Source: SLSG01 sp964477035
Lineage (GTDB): Bacteria; Bacteroidota; Bacteroidia; Bacteroidales; UBA7960
Length of the DNA: 64,000 bases
Reading direction: 5' to 3'
Assembly (NCBI GenBank): GCA_964477035.1
Contig: CAYZCW010000008.1
Coordinates: 85,210 to 149,209, forward strand
The position numbers and the translations under genes are program-made. The first letter of the stretch is position 1; each line of letters begins with the position of its first letter. Under the pieces are notes generated by a model that was not told the DNA's origin, did not search any database, and saw only the letters and a program-made list of their open reading frames with translations. This document shows positions 24,978 through 33,019 of this stretch, piece after piece.

Positions 24978-25412
24978 ATGATGAAAAAACCCATCCGACA
25001 TTTACTGAACAGGCATCCGGCAATCATCCTGATGCTGCTGTTGATCTTTCTGGCCTCATGCGGCGGGGGCGGCGGCGCCCAGAAGCGGGTACAGGATGAA
25101 AAACTCAGGGAAGTGAAACAGAGCGTGTCCCAGAATATCCACAGTGCCCGGGGGGACATCCAGCAAAGGATCACCTACCTGGATGAGCAGATCGAAGAAG
25201 CCGAAGCAGAGGTCCGGGAGCAGCTGGAAGCCTACCGGGACACGCTGCAGCAACAGGAGGAACGTCTCAGCGAAGAACTGAAGCTGGTCGAGGAGGCCAC
25301 CCTGGAAACCTGGGACTCCGTGCTGGCCCACGTCTCGGATGTAATCCGCACCACCCGCAGCAAAACCAACGAGGTATCCCTGGCCGTCAGGGAAATGCTC
25401 GAAGGGGAGTGA
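24978..25412 (+). CDS. Coiled-coil lipoprotein
   Basis: A 144-residue exported lipoprotein: two opening methionines, a hydrophobic segment and the lipobox LASC, followed by a glycine patch and then a charged helix with heptad spacing for about 100 residues (ITYLDEQIEEAEAEVREQLE and onwards), so probably a trimeric or dimeric coiled coil in the periplasm. The function is unknown. Its stop codon abuts the stop codon of the convergent racemase gene with no base between. Confidence 0.7.
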   Translation: MMKKPIRHLLNRHPAIILMLLLIFLASCGGGGGAQKRVQDEKLREVKQSVSQNIHSARGDIQQRITYLDEQIEEAEAEVREQLEAYRDTLQQQEERLSEELKLVEEATLETWDSVLAHVSDVIRTTRSKTNEVSLAVREMLEGE

Positions 25413-26180
25413 TCAAAGCCCCCATGTCTTCAGCCTGGAGGGGCTGTGTGCCGCAATGAGTGCACGGGCCAGCACCAGGCTTGAATCGATCACGGGCACA
25501 TCGCGGAAGGTGCGCTGGCCGTATATCAGGGGAAATTCGGTACAGCCCAGCACGATCAGGTCGGCTCCCTGGTCCAGGAGCGACGCCATGGACTGCAACA
25601 GGATGTCCCTGGGTCTGCCCGGAATGCTGCCCGGCGTGGCTTTTATGCCATAGACCGGATGGTAGATGGCCAGGTGCAGCTTGTGCTGCTCCCTGTCGCT
25701 GAGGTTGACCGTCTCCAGCCCCATCTCATTCAGCATGTCGTACTGCCGGGTAATGAATGTCCCGGTGGTGCCCAGGATTCCCGCCCTTGTCCGGCTGGGC
25801 CAGGTCTCCCGTATAAAGTGCCCGACCTCCCGGACCATGTGCAGCAGGCTCACCTGCGAGCCGGCGGCATGCAGTTCGGACGTCACCACATCATAAATCT
25901 GAGGGGCATGGGCCGAATTGCAGGCCAGGGCCGCCAGGCGCACCCCCAGGCCCTCCATGGACAGAATGGCCTGGGCGATGCGGTAGGCGGGGTTGGTCCG
26001 GATCCTGCCCAGCAAAAAGTCCGTCCGGTCATGGATCAATTCCGGCACCGACCAGAGGACCTGGGGCAGGTGTTCCTGATCACGGCCCGCCCGTGTCTGC
26101 TCCACGATGTGCCGCGACAGGTCGATGCCCGCCTGGGGGCCCATGCCGCCCACGATGCCGATGATTCCTTGCTTCTTCAT
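25413..26180 (-). CDS. Aspartate/glutamate racemase family protein
   Basis: Cofactor-independent racemase (255 residues) that interconverts D- and L-forms of an acidic amino acid. Both catalytic cysteines are present: C87 in ACNSAH and C213 in LGCTEFP, with the GIVGGMGPQAGIDL opening. The fold is the usual two-domain one. It is the last gene of a four-gene minus-strand run with M81 and P1 peptidases and a serine hydrolase, spaced by 32 bases from the latter. Exact substrate (Asp, Glu or another amino acid) is not visible. Confidence 0.88.
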   Translation of the reverse strand: MKKQGIIGIVGGMGPQAGIDLSRHIVEQTRAGRDQEHLPQVLWSVPELIHDRTDFLLGRIRTNPAYRIAQAILSMEGLGVRLAALACNSAHAPQIYDVVTSELHAAGSQVSLLHMVREVGHFIRETWPSRTRAGILGTTGTFITRQYDMLNEMGLETVNLSDREQHKLHLAIYHPVYGIKATPGSIPGRPRDILLQSMASLLDQGADLIVLGCTEFPLIYGQRTFRDVPVIDSSLVLARALIAAHSPSRLKTWGL

Positions 26181-26212
26181 GATTCTTGTTTTCGTCGGAT
26201 GCGACCCGCGCC

Positions 26213-27277
26213 TCAGAGGCGGGCCTCCAGGATCAGCCGCAGCAGCTTACCGAATTCCCGGGCCGTCACCTGGTTGCCGCGAACGTAGGTATCCACCCGG
26301 TGGACAATGACCAGGTCCATCTCCGGGATGACCATCAGGTAATGGCCCCCGGCCCCGCGGGCGGAATAGCTCCCCTCGGGAAGGCTCACCCCGGGCAGGT
26401 GCGGAAATTTGTTGTGGTCCCTCGCCACCCACCACATATAGCCGTAACCGTCGGTGCCGTAAAGGGCCGCATCGGAATGGTAGCGGGTGCTCTCCGTGAT
26501 CCAGTGGGCGGGCACCACCTGCTCCCCGTTCCAGCGCCCCCCGCGCAGCATGAGCAGCCCGAAACGCGCCAGGTCACGGGCTGTGATATGGAAGGGGTAG
26601 GCCGCATGGATGGATTCTTCCCCGTGCACATACCAGCCGTCATCCGCCTCAAAGTGCTCCATGCCGATGGGGCGGGCGATCTCCTCCTCCATGGCTTCGA
26701 ATACCTTCCTGCCGGTCAGCTGTTCAAATACCGTACCCAGGGCGTTGAAATCCCAGTTGTTGTAATACCAGAAAGTGCCTGGCCTGACCACCAGCCCGGT
26801 GGGTTTCAGATCCTTCATTCCCTGCGACTCGTAAAGGGCGTCGTGGTAAATGCCCGAGCGCGCCTTGATGCAGTCGCGGATGGTCGCGGTGCGTTCCAGG
26901 GGGGTCAGCGGGGGCACATCGTCGATCCCGATATCCTCCATACTCCGGTCCAGGTCGATGATCCCATCTTCCACATAATTTCCGAACAAGGCGCTGAGGA
27001 CGCTCTTGCGGATGGAGTGGGTCATGAACTTGCGGTCGGTCTCCCCCCACTCATCCACGATCAGTCCGTCGGTCACGATGAGTACAGCGGAGGTGTTGAT
27101 GGAATTTGAATAGGCCCTTGCCAGGGCGAGCCGCTCCGAATCGAAGCCGTGATCTTCCGGCCTTTCGGCCTTCTCCCAGGCCTCGCCCGGGAAACGTTCA
27201 ACCTTTTCGGGTGCGGCACAGCCTGCCAGCAGCAGGGGCAACACGATCAATACAAGAGGGGACATTTTTGTTTTCAT
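26213..27277 (-). CDS. Lipoprotein serine hydrolase, beta-lactamase fold
   Basis: A 354-residue penicillin-binding-type hydrolase held in the membrane by a lipobox (LLLAGC, C20). The nucleophile motif S88-x-x-K91 is seen in HSIRKSVLSALFG, followed by a YNN-like motif (WYYNNWDFN) at about residue 170 and a late GAGGHYLMVIP stretch in place of the KTG triad. Members hydrolyse esters, amides or D-amino-acid peptides. It lies between the P1 peptidase (33 bases upstream) and the racemase (32 bases downstream), so the four genes are one likely operon. Confidence 0.85.
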   Translation of the reverse strand: MKTKMSPLVLIVLPLLLAGCAAPEKVERFPGEAWEKAERPEDHGFDSERLALARAYSNSINTSAVLIVTDGLIVDEWGETDRKFMTHSIRKSVLSALFGNYVEDGIIDLDRSMEDIGIDDVPPLTPLERTATIRDCIKARSGIYHDALYESQGMKDLKPTGLVVRPGTFWYYNNWDFNALGTVFEQLTGRKVFEAMEEEIARPIGMEHFEADDGWYVHGEESIHAAYPFHITARDLARFGLLMLRGGRWNGEQVVPAHWITESTRYHSDAALYGTDGYGYMWWVARDHNKFPHLPGVSLPEGSYSARGAGGHYLMVIPEMDLVIVHRVDTYVRGNQVTAREFGKLLRLILEARL

Positions 27278-27310
27278 GGGATGGGTCTTTGGTTAATGAT
27301 GGTGTATGGG

Positions 27311-28453
27311 TTATCGGGTCTGGTACATTCCATGCAGGTGCAACAACTCCTGCACCCGCTCCAGTGGGATGGCCGGCACGTGGCGGCCCTGGTGGCCGGT
27401 GACCGGCCGGGCCATGAAGAGGGAATTGTAGATGGCCTCCTGGGTGGCCTCCTCCACCGCCTGGAACAGGGGGTTCATGGCATTGTTGCCCAGCAGGGGC
27501 GGGAGATCGTCCGGCAGCAAGAGTCCGTCGTGCGGAATGGTATAGGCCGTGGAAAACGCGATGGCGAAGTCGCCCGATCCATTGGACATCAACCGGGTGG
27601 TGCGGCCCATGCCCGTGAAGGACCGCCGTGCCAGCCGTTCCAGGTTGCGGTCCGACAGGGGGGCGTCGGTGGCGATCACGATCATGCAGGAGCCCTCCTC
27701 CGGGTCCGGCTCGTTGCCGGCCGCCGGGGCCTCACTGAAGGGGATGCCCTGCAGCTGCAGGACCCTGCCGAAGTTCGACTGCACCAGCACCCCGACGGTA
27801 TACCTCCGGCCCCCGATGGGCGGTGTCCGGCGCGAGGCCGTGCCGATGCCGCCCTTGTAGCCGAAGGCCACGGTACCCGTGCCGGCGCCCACGCTGCCCT
27901 CTGCCACGGGTCCCCCGCGGGCCGCAAGGATGGCCTCATGCACATCCGCCGGCTGCACATGCCGCCCGCGGATGTCGTTCAGGTAGCCATCGTTGGTCTC
28001 TCCCACCACGGCATTGACCGAACGGACGCCTTCGTTCCCGTCCGACGACAACACATAGGCCACCACCGCCTCGACCGCCGTGCCCACGTTCAGGGTGTTG
28101 GTCAGCACGACGGGCGTCTCGATGGTCCCCAGCTCCCGCACCTGCAGGTAGCCGGCCAGCTTGCCGAAGCCGTTGTAGCAGTGGATCGCGGCCGGCACCT
28201 TGTCATGGAACAGATTGCCTCCGTGGGGCAGGATGGCGGTGACCCCGGTGCGGACCGAGTCTCCCCGCCACAGCGTCTTGTGGCCCACGAGAACCCCCGC
28301 CACGTCGGTGATCGCATTGAGGGGGCCGGTTTCCAGACTCCCTACCTTCAGTCCGATGTCGGCCGCGCGGGCACGGTCGCCCGTGGGCCCGGGGCTGTCC
28401 TGATGGAACGGCAGGGCGGCCATCGCAAGTGCAAGGATCAGCGGGCGCATCAT
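27311..28453 (-). CDS. P1 family peptidase (DmpA-like aminopeptidase)
   Basis: N-terminal nucleophile-type peptidase (380 residues), made as a precursor that cuts itself at Gly-Ser. The expected site is G254-S255 in EEGSCMIVIATDAPL, exactly the DmpA/BapA pattern, with the SVGAGTGTVAFGYKGGIGTASR motif upstream. Known relatives release D- or beta-amino acids from peptide N-termini. A cleavable signal is likely (LILALAMAALP). The ATG overlaps the M81 stop by 4 bases, so translation is coupled. Confidence 0.9.
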   Translation of the reverse strand: MMRPLILALAMAALPFHQDSPGPTGDRARAADIGLKVGSLETGPLNAITDVAGVLVGHKTLWRGDSVRTGVTAILPHGGNLFHDKVPAAIHCYNGFGKLAGYLQVRELGTIETPVVLTNTLNVGTAVEAVVAYVLSSDGNEGVRSVNAVVGETNDGYLNDIRGRHVQPADVHEAILAARGGPVAEGSVGAGTGTVAFGYKGGIGTASRRTPPIGGRRYTVGVLVQSNFGRVLQLQGIPFSEAPAAGNEPDPEEGSCMIVIATDAPLSDRNLERLARRSFTGMGRTTRLMSNGSGDFAIAFSTAYTIPHDGLLLPDDLPPLLGNNAMNPLFQAVEEATQEAIYNSLFMARPVTGHQGRHVPAIPLERVQELLHLHGMYQTR

Positions 28454-30147
28454 TTCAGCTGCAGACCCTCCCCGGTCTGGTAAATCATGTCCTCCTCCCC
28501 GATGTAGGGGCGGTCCCGGACATGCCCCATCTCCCGGTCCCTCACAAAGGGGTACAGGTATTGTCCTCCGTTCACGTAATTGATCCGGGTCACGTCGGCC
28601 GGGCCCCAGCCGGGCACCTCGATCTTGACGATGGTGCCCGGGTATTCCTCCCCGGCGATGCCGGTCTCGTAATAGCCACGGAAAAAGTGCACCCGGGTCT
28701 TATGCACCACAATGTCCAGGGTTTCGAAGTCGATGCCCACCCGGGCATGCCAGCCCGGGTCGGTGATCTGCCGCAGCTCCGGGGTGACCACGATGCGGTT
28801 GTTGTCGCCAAAGCGCAGCACCAGGTGGTGGGCGTCCCGGAATTCCACCACGGCATCGTCCAGCCGCACGGGCTCCCCGGCGAACGCGTCGGTGGTGCCG
28901 CCGATGGCCACCGGGCCGGTTTGCTGGCCGGGCTGCAGGTTTTTTCCGGTCGCCTCCCCGAAGAAGGCCTCATCCGTCAAAGTGCCGATGCAGAAGTTGG
29001 CGGCTCCCCGCCGGATCAGCTCGTTGGTGATCCAGGTGGCGCCCCCGGTGCGGTCGCAGCCATCGGCCACCACCACAGGGGTTTCCCCGGCGGCCACGGC
29101 CTGCAGGATGCGCTCCACCCCGTCTTCCACCTGGTAAATATCCTTGAATACGAAATCTTCACGGTGCCGCCAGAAGAACGCATTCATGTCGTCTGCGATC
29201 TCGTCGGCCAGGGCGGGGTCCCCGTTGGTCACCACGTAAATGGAGGCCCCGTTGTCGGGCACATCGGCATAGGCAAAGCCGAAATTCACCGACACATAGA
29301 CGTCCTTCTCCCGGTTTTCCCAACGCCGGGCCCGCTCCATGATCTCCCGGGCGGGATAGCGCACCGTTCCCTGGAAAAAGCTGGGGGTGATCACCCCGGG
29401 CTTGCGGGTGGCCACCACGGGCCGGTAGCTTCCCTGCAGGGCGCGGACCATCACATCGGCGGCCCGCTGCCCCATCAGGGTGGCGTCGTAATGCGGAAAG
29501 CGCTTCACCGAGAAGACGGCATCGGCCGCTCCGGGGGCCACCAGCTCATCATCCACGCAGGCATGCAGGTCGAGCGTCACGGTGATTACCGCCTGCTCGC
29601 CCACCACCTGGCGCACCTGCCGTGCCAGCTCCGCTTCGGGACGGGCCACGCCCACCACGGCCATGGAGCCGTGCAGGGCCAGGTGCACCCCGTCGAACGG
29701 CCCCTTGTCACGCAGCTCCTGCAGCATGCGTGTGGTGAAGAAATCCCACGTCTCCCGGGAATTCCAGCTGCGCGAAGTCCCTCCCACCGGCATGCCGGCC
29801 GGGGAGGTGATCCCCACCAGCTCCACCCCCCCATAGGCGGCCATGCGCTCCTCAAAGCCGCCCACGTAGCCTGTCCCCTGCCCCAGGATGCGGTCGGTCG
29901 GCTCCCCGCTGGCCAGCCAGTCCGCCAGGGCGGCAGGCTCCGGACAGTAGGTGCAGGTCTCGTGAACAAACTCCAGGACGGCGATGCGGTACACCTCCTG
30001 CCGGGGAGGCACCGTTCGCCTGGAGGCAGACTGGGCAAAAACAAGGCTGGGGGCCGCTGCCAGCAGGACGGCCAGCCACAGGCGAAGCGGCCGGGAGGGG
30101 CTGCGCCGCAACAAAGCGGGGCTTGGGATGATCATGATGGGATCCAT
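28450..30147 (-). CDS. M81 family metallopeptidase (MlrC-like)
   Basis: A secreted M81 peptidase of 565 residues, the family of MlrC, which cleaves linearised microcystin. A signal peptide (LWLAVLLAAAPSLVFAQ) is followed by the family motifs LEFVHETCTY, VHLALHGSM and DLHACVDDELV in the first half, and DGCDRTGG in the second, with the DUF1485-type C-terminal domain. The chosen ATG (MDPIM) gives a normal signal; another, 12 bases downstream, is possible. It begins a four-gene run on the minus strand. Relatives act on peptides with D- or beta-amino acids. Confidence 0.87.
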   Translation of the reverse strand: MDPIMIIPSPALLRRSPSRPLRLWLAVLLAAAPSLVFAQSASRRTVPPRQEVYRIAVLEFVHETCTYCPEPAALADWLASGEPTDRILGQGTGYVGGFEERMAAYGGVELVGITSPAGMPVGGTSRSWNSRETWDFFTTRMLQELRDKGPFDGVHLALHGSMAVVGVARPEAELARQVRQVVGEQAVITVTLDLHACVDDELVAPGAADAVFSVKRFPHYDATLMGQRAADVMVRALQGSYRPVVATRKPGVITPSFFQGTVRYPAREIMERARRWENREKDVYVSVNFGFAYADVPDNGASIYVVTNGDPALADEIADDMNAFFWRHREDFVFKDIYQVEDGVERILQAVAAGETPVVVADGCDRTGGATWITNELIRRGAANFCIGTLTDEAFFGEATGKNLQPGQQTGPVAIGGTTDAFAGEPVRLDDAVVEFRDAHHLVLRFGDNNRIVVTPELRQITDPGWHARVGIDFETLDIVVHKTRVHFFRGYYETGIAGEEYPGTIVKIEVPGWGPADVTRINYVNGGQYLYPFVRDREMGHVRDRPYIGEEDMIYQTGEGLQLK

Positions 30148-30283
30148 TTGGATGAAAAAACAAAAGCATTCCGGGCAAATATGATGAAATTTCTCCGGAT
30201 TATTTACTTTTAATGGCAACAAACTTTCACCATGCGCCGGCAACGGAGGCCTTCCGTGCGGCCGCAGCAAAACTTTCACCCCT

Positions 30284-31735
30284 ATGAAACGCCTGATCTA
30301 TCTGGTCGCTGCGCTCCTGTTGCTGCCCCTGGGGGCATATCCTTACGGCCCGCAGCAGCGCCTCGACAGCGTGCTGGAACTGTACCACACCCACAACCAG
30401 TTCAGCGGCACCGTCCTGGTGGCCCGGCACGGGGAGCTGCTCTATGCCAGAGGCTTCGGCCACGCAAGTCTGGAGCACGGGGTGCCCAACACCCCCGCCA
30501 CCAAGTTCCGGATCGCCTCCATCACCAAGCAGTTCACTTCCATGCTGGTCATGCGGCAGGTGGCCGCAGGCCGGATGTCGACCGACGACCCCATCCGGCG
30601 ATACCTCCCCGACTACCCCTCCCCCCAGGGGGATGTGGTCACCATCCACCACCTGCTGTCCCACACATCCGGCTTTCCGCATTATGCGGGGATACCGGAC
30701 TTCTTCCCCCTGTACGGAAGGAAGGCATTTGAACACAGCGAATTCGTGGCCCTGTTCCGCGACCTGGAACTGATGTACGAGCCCGGCACGGACTACAGCT
30801 ACAGCAGCTTCGGCTACTACCTGCTGGGTTACATCCTGGAGGAGGTCACCGGCAAGTCGTTCGGGGAATTGCTCCGGGAAGAGATCCTGGATCCGCTCGG
30901 GATGCACGACACGGGACTGGTCGACCACCGGGAGGTGCTGCCAAACAAAGCTGCCGGCTACGACCTGATGCCCTGGGGCTTTGTTCACTCCGAATACCGG
31001 GACCTGTCGACTGCCCTGGCCACGGGGGACATGTACACGACGGTGCTCGACATGGTGCAGTGGGACCGTGCCCTGAGGGAAAACCGCCTGCTGGAACCTT
31101 CCCTGCAGGAGCGTCTTTTCACCCCCAACCTGTCCGGCTACGGCTACGGCTGGGTGATGGGACACCACCGCCTGCCGGAGGGCGACAGCCTGTTCTTCCA
31201 GCAGCATACGGGGGGCACCAACGGCTTCACCAGCATCGCCACCCGCCTTCCGCAAGAAGGCTATTACATCCTGGTGTTCTGCAACACCCGTCCGGGTGAG
31301 ATCCGTTCCATCGAAAGGGACATCCTCCGCGTGCTCTACGGGCGGGAGGTGGACTTCCGGGCATCGGCATCCGTGGCGGCGGCCCGCATCATGGAGGCGG
31401 AAGGCCTGGAAACGGCCCTGCGTTTCATCAGGGGGCTTTCGGACGGGGAAGGGCGCGGCACGGCCAGCCCGGGGAGCGGTGTCCGTTACCGCCTGGAGCT
31501 GCAGGACATCACCGGCCTGGGCGGGGCCCTGTTGGAAGAGGGGGCCTTAGAGGACGGGCTGGCCTTCCTGGAGCTGGCGGCCGAACTGTATCCGGAGTCG
31601 GTGGCCGCCCTTTTGGCGCTGGGCGATGGCTATTATGCCTGCAGCATGCCCGGACTGGCCGTTTACACCTACGCCCAGGGCTTGCTGCTGAACCCCGCCC
31701 ACCGGGGGCTGCTGGAAAGGATGAAACGATTCTGA
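30284..31735 (+). CDS. Secreted serine hydrolase, beta-lactamase family, with helical tail
   Basis: A 483-residue exported protein in the class C beta-lactamase/D-aminopeptidase group. Seen: signal peptide (1-20), SITK nucleophile motif S79-x-x-K82, YSYSSFGYYLLGY at about residue 168, and HTGG at about 310 for the third motif. The last 110 residues form helices resembling tetratricopeptide repeats (LELAAELYPESVAALLALGDGY). It is divergent from the M81 gene and probably shares its regulatory region. Substrate is not known; D-amino-acid peptides would fit the cluster. Confidence 0.85.
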   Translation: MKRLIYLVAALLLLPLGAYPYGPQQRLDSVLELYHTHNQFSGTVLVARHGELLYARGFGHASLEHGVPNTPATKFRIASITKQFTSMLVMRQVAAGRMSTDDPIRRYLPDYPSPQGDVVTIHHLLSHTSGFPHYAGIPDFFPLYGRKAFEHSEFVALFRDLELMYEPGTDYSYSSFGYYLLGYILEEVTGKSFGELLREEILDPLGMHDTGLVDHREVLPNKAAGYDLMPWGFVHSEYRDLSTALATGDMYTTVLDMVQWDRALRENRLLEPSLQERLFTPNLSGYGYGWVMGHHRLPEGDSLFFQQHTGGTNGFTSIATRLPQEGYYILVFCNTRPGEIRSIERDILRVLYGREVDFRASASVAAARIMEAEGLETALRFIRGLSDGEGRGTASPGSGVRYRLELQDITGLGGALLEEGALEDGLAFLELAAELYPESVAALLALGDGYYACSMPGLAVYTYAQGLLLNPAHRGLLERMKRF

Positions 31736-31833
31736 CCTCCGGCAGGAGGCCCGGCATCCAGGCTGATGACAGGCCCTGCCGGCTCCGGTGCCGGAAAACC
31801 GCCCTGCTGCACCTTGTGACTCCCGGTGCGTCG

Positions 31834-32547
31834 TTATTTCGGATAGGTCAGCCGCTCCAGGGAGACCTCCCGGGACCAGGCTTCTTTCTCCATAAGCCGT
31901 TCGGCAATGATCTCCCTGGCGAGCTCCCGCAAGGCCAGCTGGTTGTGCAGGATGCGCACATGGGCCTCTACGGCGTTGCGCCGGGTACGGACCATCTGCA
32001 TGGCGGGGGCCATTTGCAGGGCGATAAACGCCCGGGTGATCCTGTCCTGGCTGTCGTTGACCGCCTTTTCAACCGCAGCGGCCTCTTCGGCCGTCAGCTT
32101 CCCCTGGGCCTGCATGGCCATATTCCACGACTGAAAGTACATGATCATGGGACCGGCCATCTGCTCCCGCGCCTTCTCCACGGCCTCCAGGAGTGCTTGC
32201 TCCGCATCCGGGGCAGAGGCGTTGGCATAGGCAATCATGTATCGGTTCAGGCCGTTCTCATCTTCCTCCAGCCGCATCTTCCAGCTCTCCTCCAGCATGG
32301 ATTTCAATTCCCCCCCGGCCCCCTCCCAGCCACGGCCGCCAAGGCTTTTCAGCTCGGTGGCGGCCCGTTCCAGGGCCCGCGCATCGGTTTCGGACCGGGG
32401 CTTCTGTGCCTGCAGCGCACAGGGCAACGCAAGGACCGCTGAAAACAGAAAAAGCGCCAAAAGGGAGGTCCTCCGGGCCCCCGCCTGGGGGGCGGCATAT
32501 CTGTCCCGGGACCTGCCGCCAGACAGTAAGAGCAGGCTGTGTTTCAT
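31834..32547 (-). CDS. Secreted helical protein of unknown function
   Basis: Predicted 237-residue exported protein: a basic n-region, hydrophobic core (LLALFLFSAVLALPCALQAQ) and then a helix-rich mature part with many Glu, Lys, Ala and Met residues (about 50-237). No recognisable domain. A near-perfect -7 box lies 18 bases upstream on the minus strand, so it is a single-gene unit. It has no partner nearby. Confidence 0.6.
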   Translation of the reverse strand: MKHSLLLLSGGRSRDRYAAPQAGARRTSLLALFLFSAVLALPCALQAQKPRSETDARALERAATELKSLGGRGWEGAGGELKSMLEESWKMRLEEDENGLNRYMIAYANASAPDAEQALLEAVEKAREQMAGPMIMYFQSWNMAMQAQGKLTAEEAAAVEKAVNDSQDRITRAFIALQMAPAMQMVRTRRNAVEAHVRILHNQLALRELAREIIAERLMEKEAWSREVSLERLTYPK

Positions 32548-32564
32548 GAAAATGTGCTTTGAGT

Positions 32565-32572
32565 CAAATATA
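32565..32572 (-). promoter_or_regulatory. -7 promoter box TATATTTG of the secreted helical protein
   Basis: Minus-strand exact TAnnTTTG match 18 bases upstream of the ATG at 32547, in an A+T-rich stretch shared with the divergent DUF485-symporter operon. Confidence 0.5.
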
Positions 32573-32617
32573 AGTAAAAAAAAATATCCCCTGCCGCGGG
32601 TTTTTTAATTTTTATCT

Positions 32618-32625
32618 TACATTTG
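32618..32625 (+). promoter_or_regulatory. -7 promoter box TACATTTG of the DUF485-symporter operon
   Basis: Exact TAnnTTTG match, 110 bases before the DUF485 start. It implies a leader of about 100 bases. A -33 TTTG at 19 bases is not seen. Confidence 0.45.
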
Positions 32626-32723
32626 GGTGTTTTAAACAGAAGTATGACCCGGGAGCGGTGCCACCGTCAGGCAGCGTTCCGGGAGGGGAAAACCACCCGG
32701 ACCCCGGCAGTACACCACAAAAA

Positions 32724-32730
32724 AAGGAGG
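32724..32730 (+). promoter_or_regulatory. Strong Shine-Dalgarno site (AAGGAGG) before DUF485
   Basis: AAGGAGG, 4 bases before the ATG, is a full anti-16S match. Few other genes in this window carry one, as usual in Bacteroidota, except the symporter that follows. Confidence 0.6.
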
Positions 32731-32734
32731 CACT

Positions 32735-33019
32735 ATGTTTCACGGACCCGCAACCGGCCCGGGCGACGACCAGGCGGCCGACCTCAAGTCCAGGCTGGGA
32801 CTGAAGCTTTTCATCATTTATGCGTTGATCTACGCCGGCTTCGTGGCGATCGGTGTGGTCCGTCCCGAATGGATGGGCCTGCGCATCGTCTGGGGGCTGA
32901 ACCTGGCCATCATTTACGGCTTCGGGCTGATCCTGCTGGCCATCATCATGGGGTTCCTGTACCACCTGGCCTGTACCCGGCTGGAAGAACGCCTCAACCA
33001 TAAGGAGGACCAGCCATGA
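32735..33019 (+). CDS. DUF485 family inner-membrane protein
   Basis: A 94-residue protein with two transmembrane helices at about residues 23-43 and 52-76, of the DUF485 type. In many bacteria the gene sits directly before an acetate or other monocarboxylate symporter, as here (4-base overlap). Its role is probably to assist or regulate that carrier. It has a full Shine-Dalgarno site, unlike most genes in this window. Confidence 0.85.
   Translation: MFHGPATGPGDDQAADLKSRLGLKLFIIYALIYAGFVAIGVVRPEWMGLRIVWGLNLAIIYGFGLILLAIIMGFLYHLACTRLEERLNHKEDQP
33002..33008 (+). promoter_or_regulatory. Strong Shine-Dalgarno site (AAGGAGG) before the symporter
   Basis: AAGGAGG with a 7-base spacer to the ATG, inside the 3' end of the DUF485 gene. 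It is the second such site within 300 bases in a genome segment where this signal is otherwise rare. Confidence 0.6.

Noticed and set aside
28429..30213. 594-codon plus-strand frame opposite the M81 peptidase
   Set aside because: His-, Gly- and Pro-rich shadow of a well-supported gene; no signal or domain.
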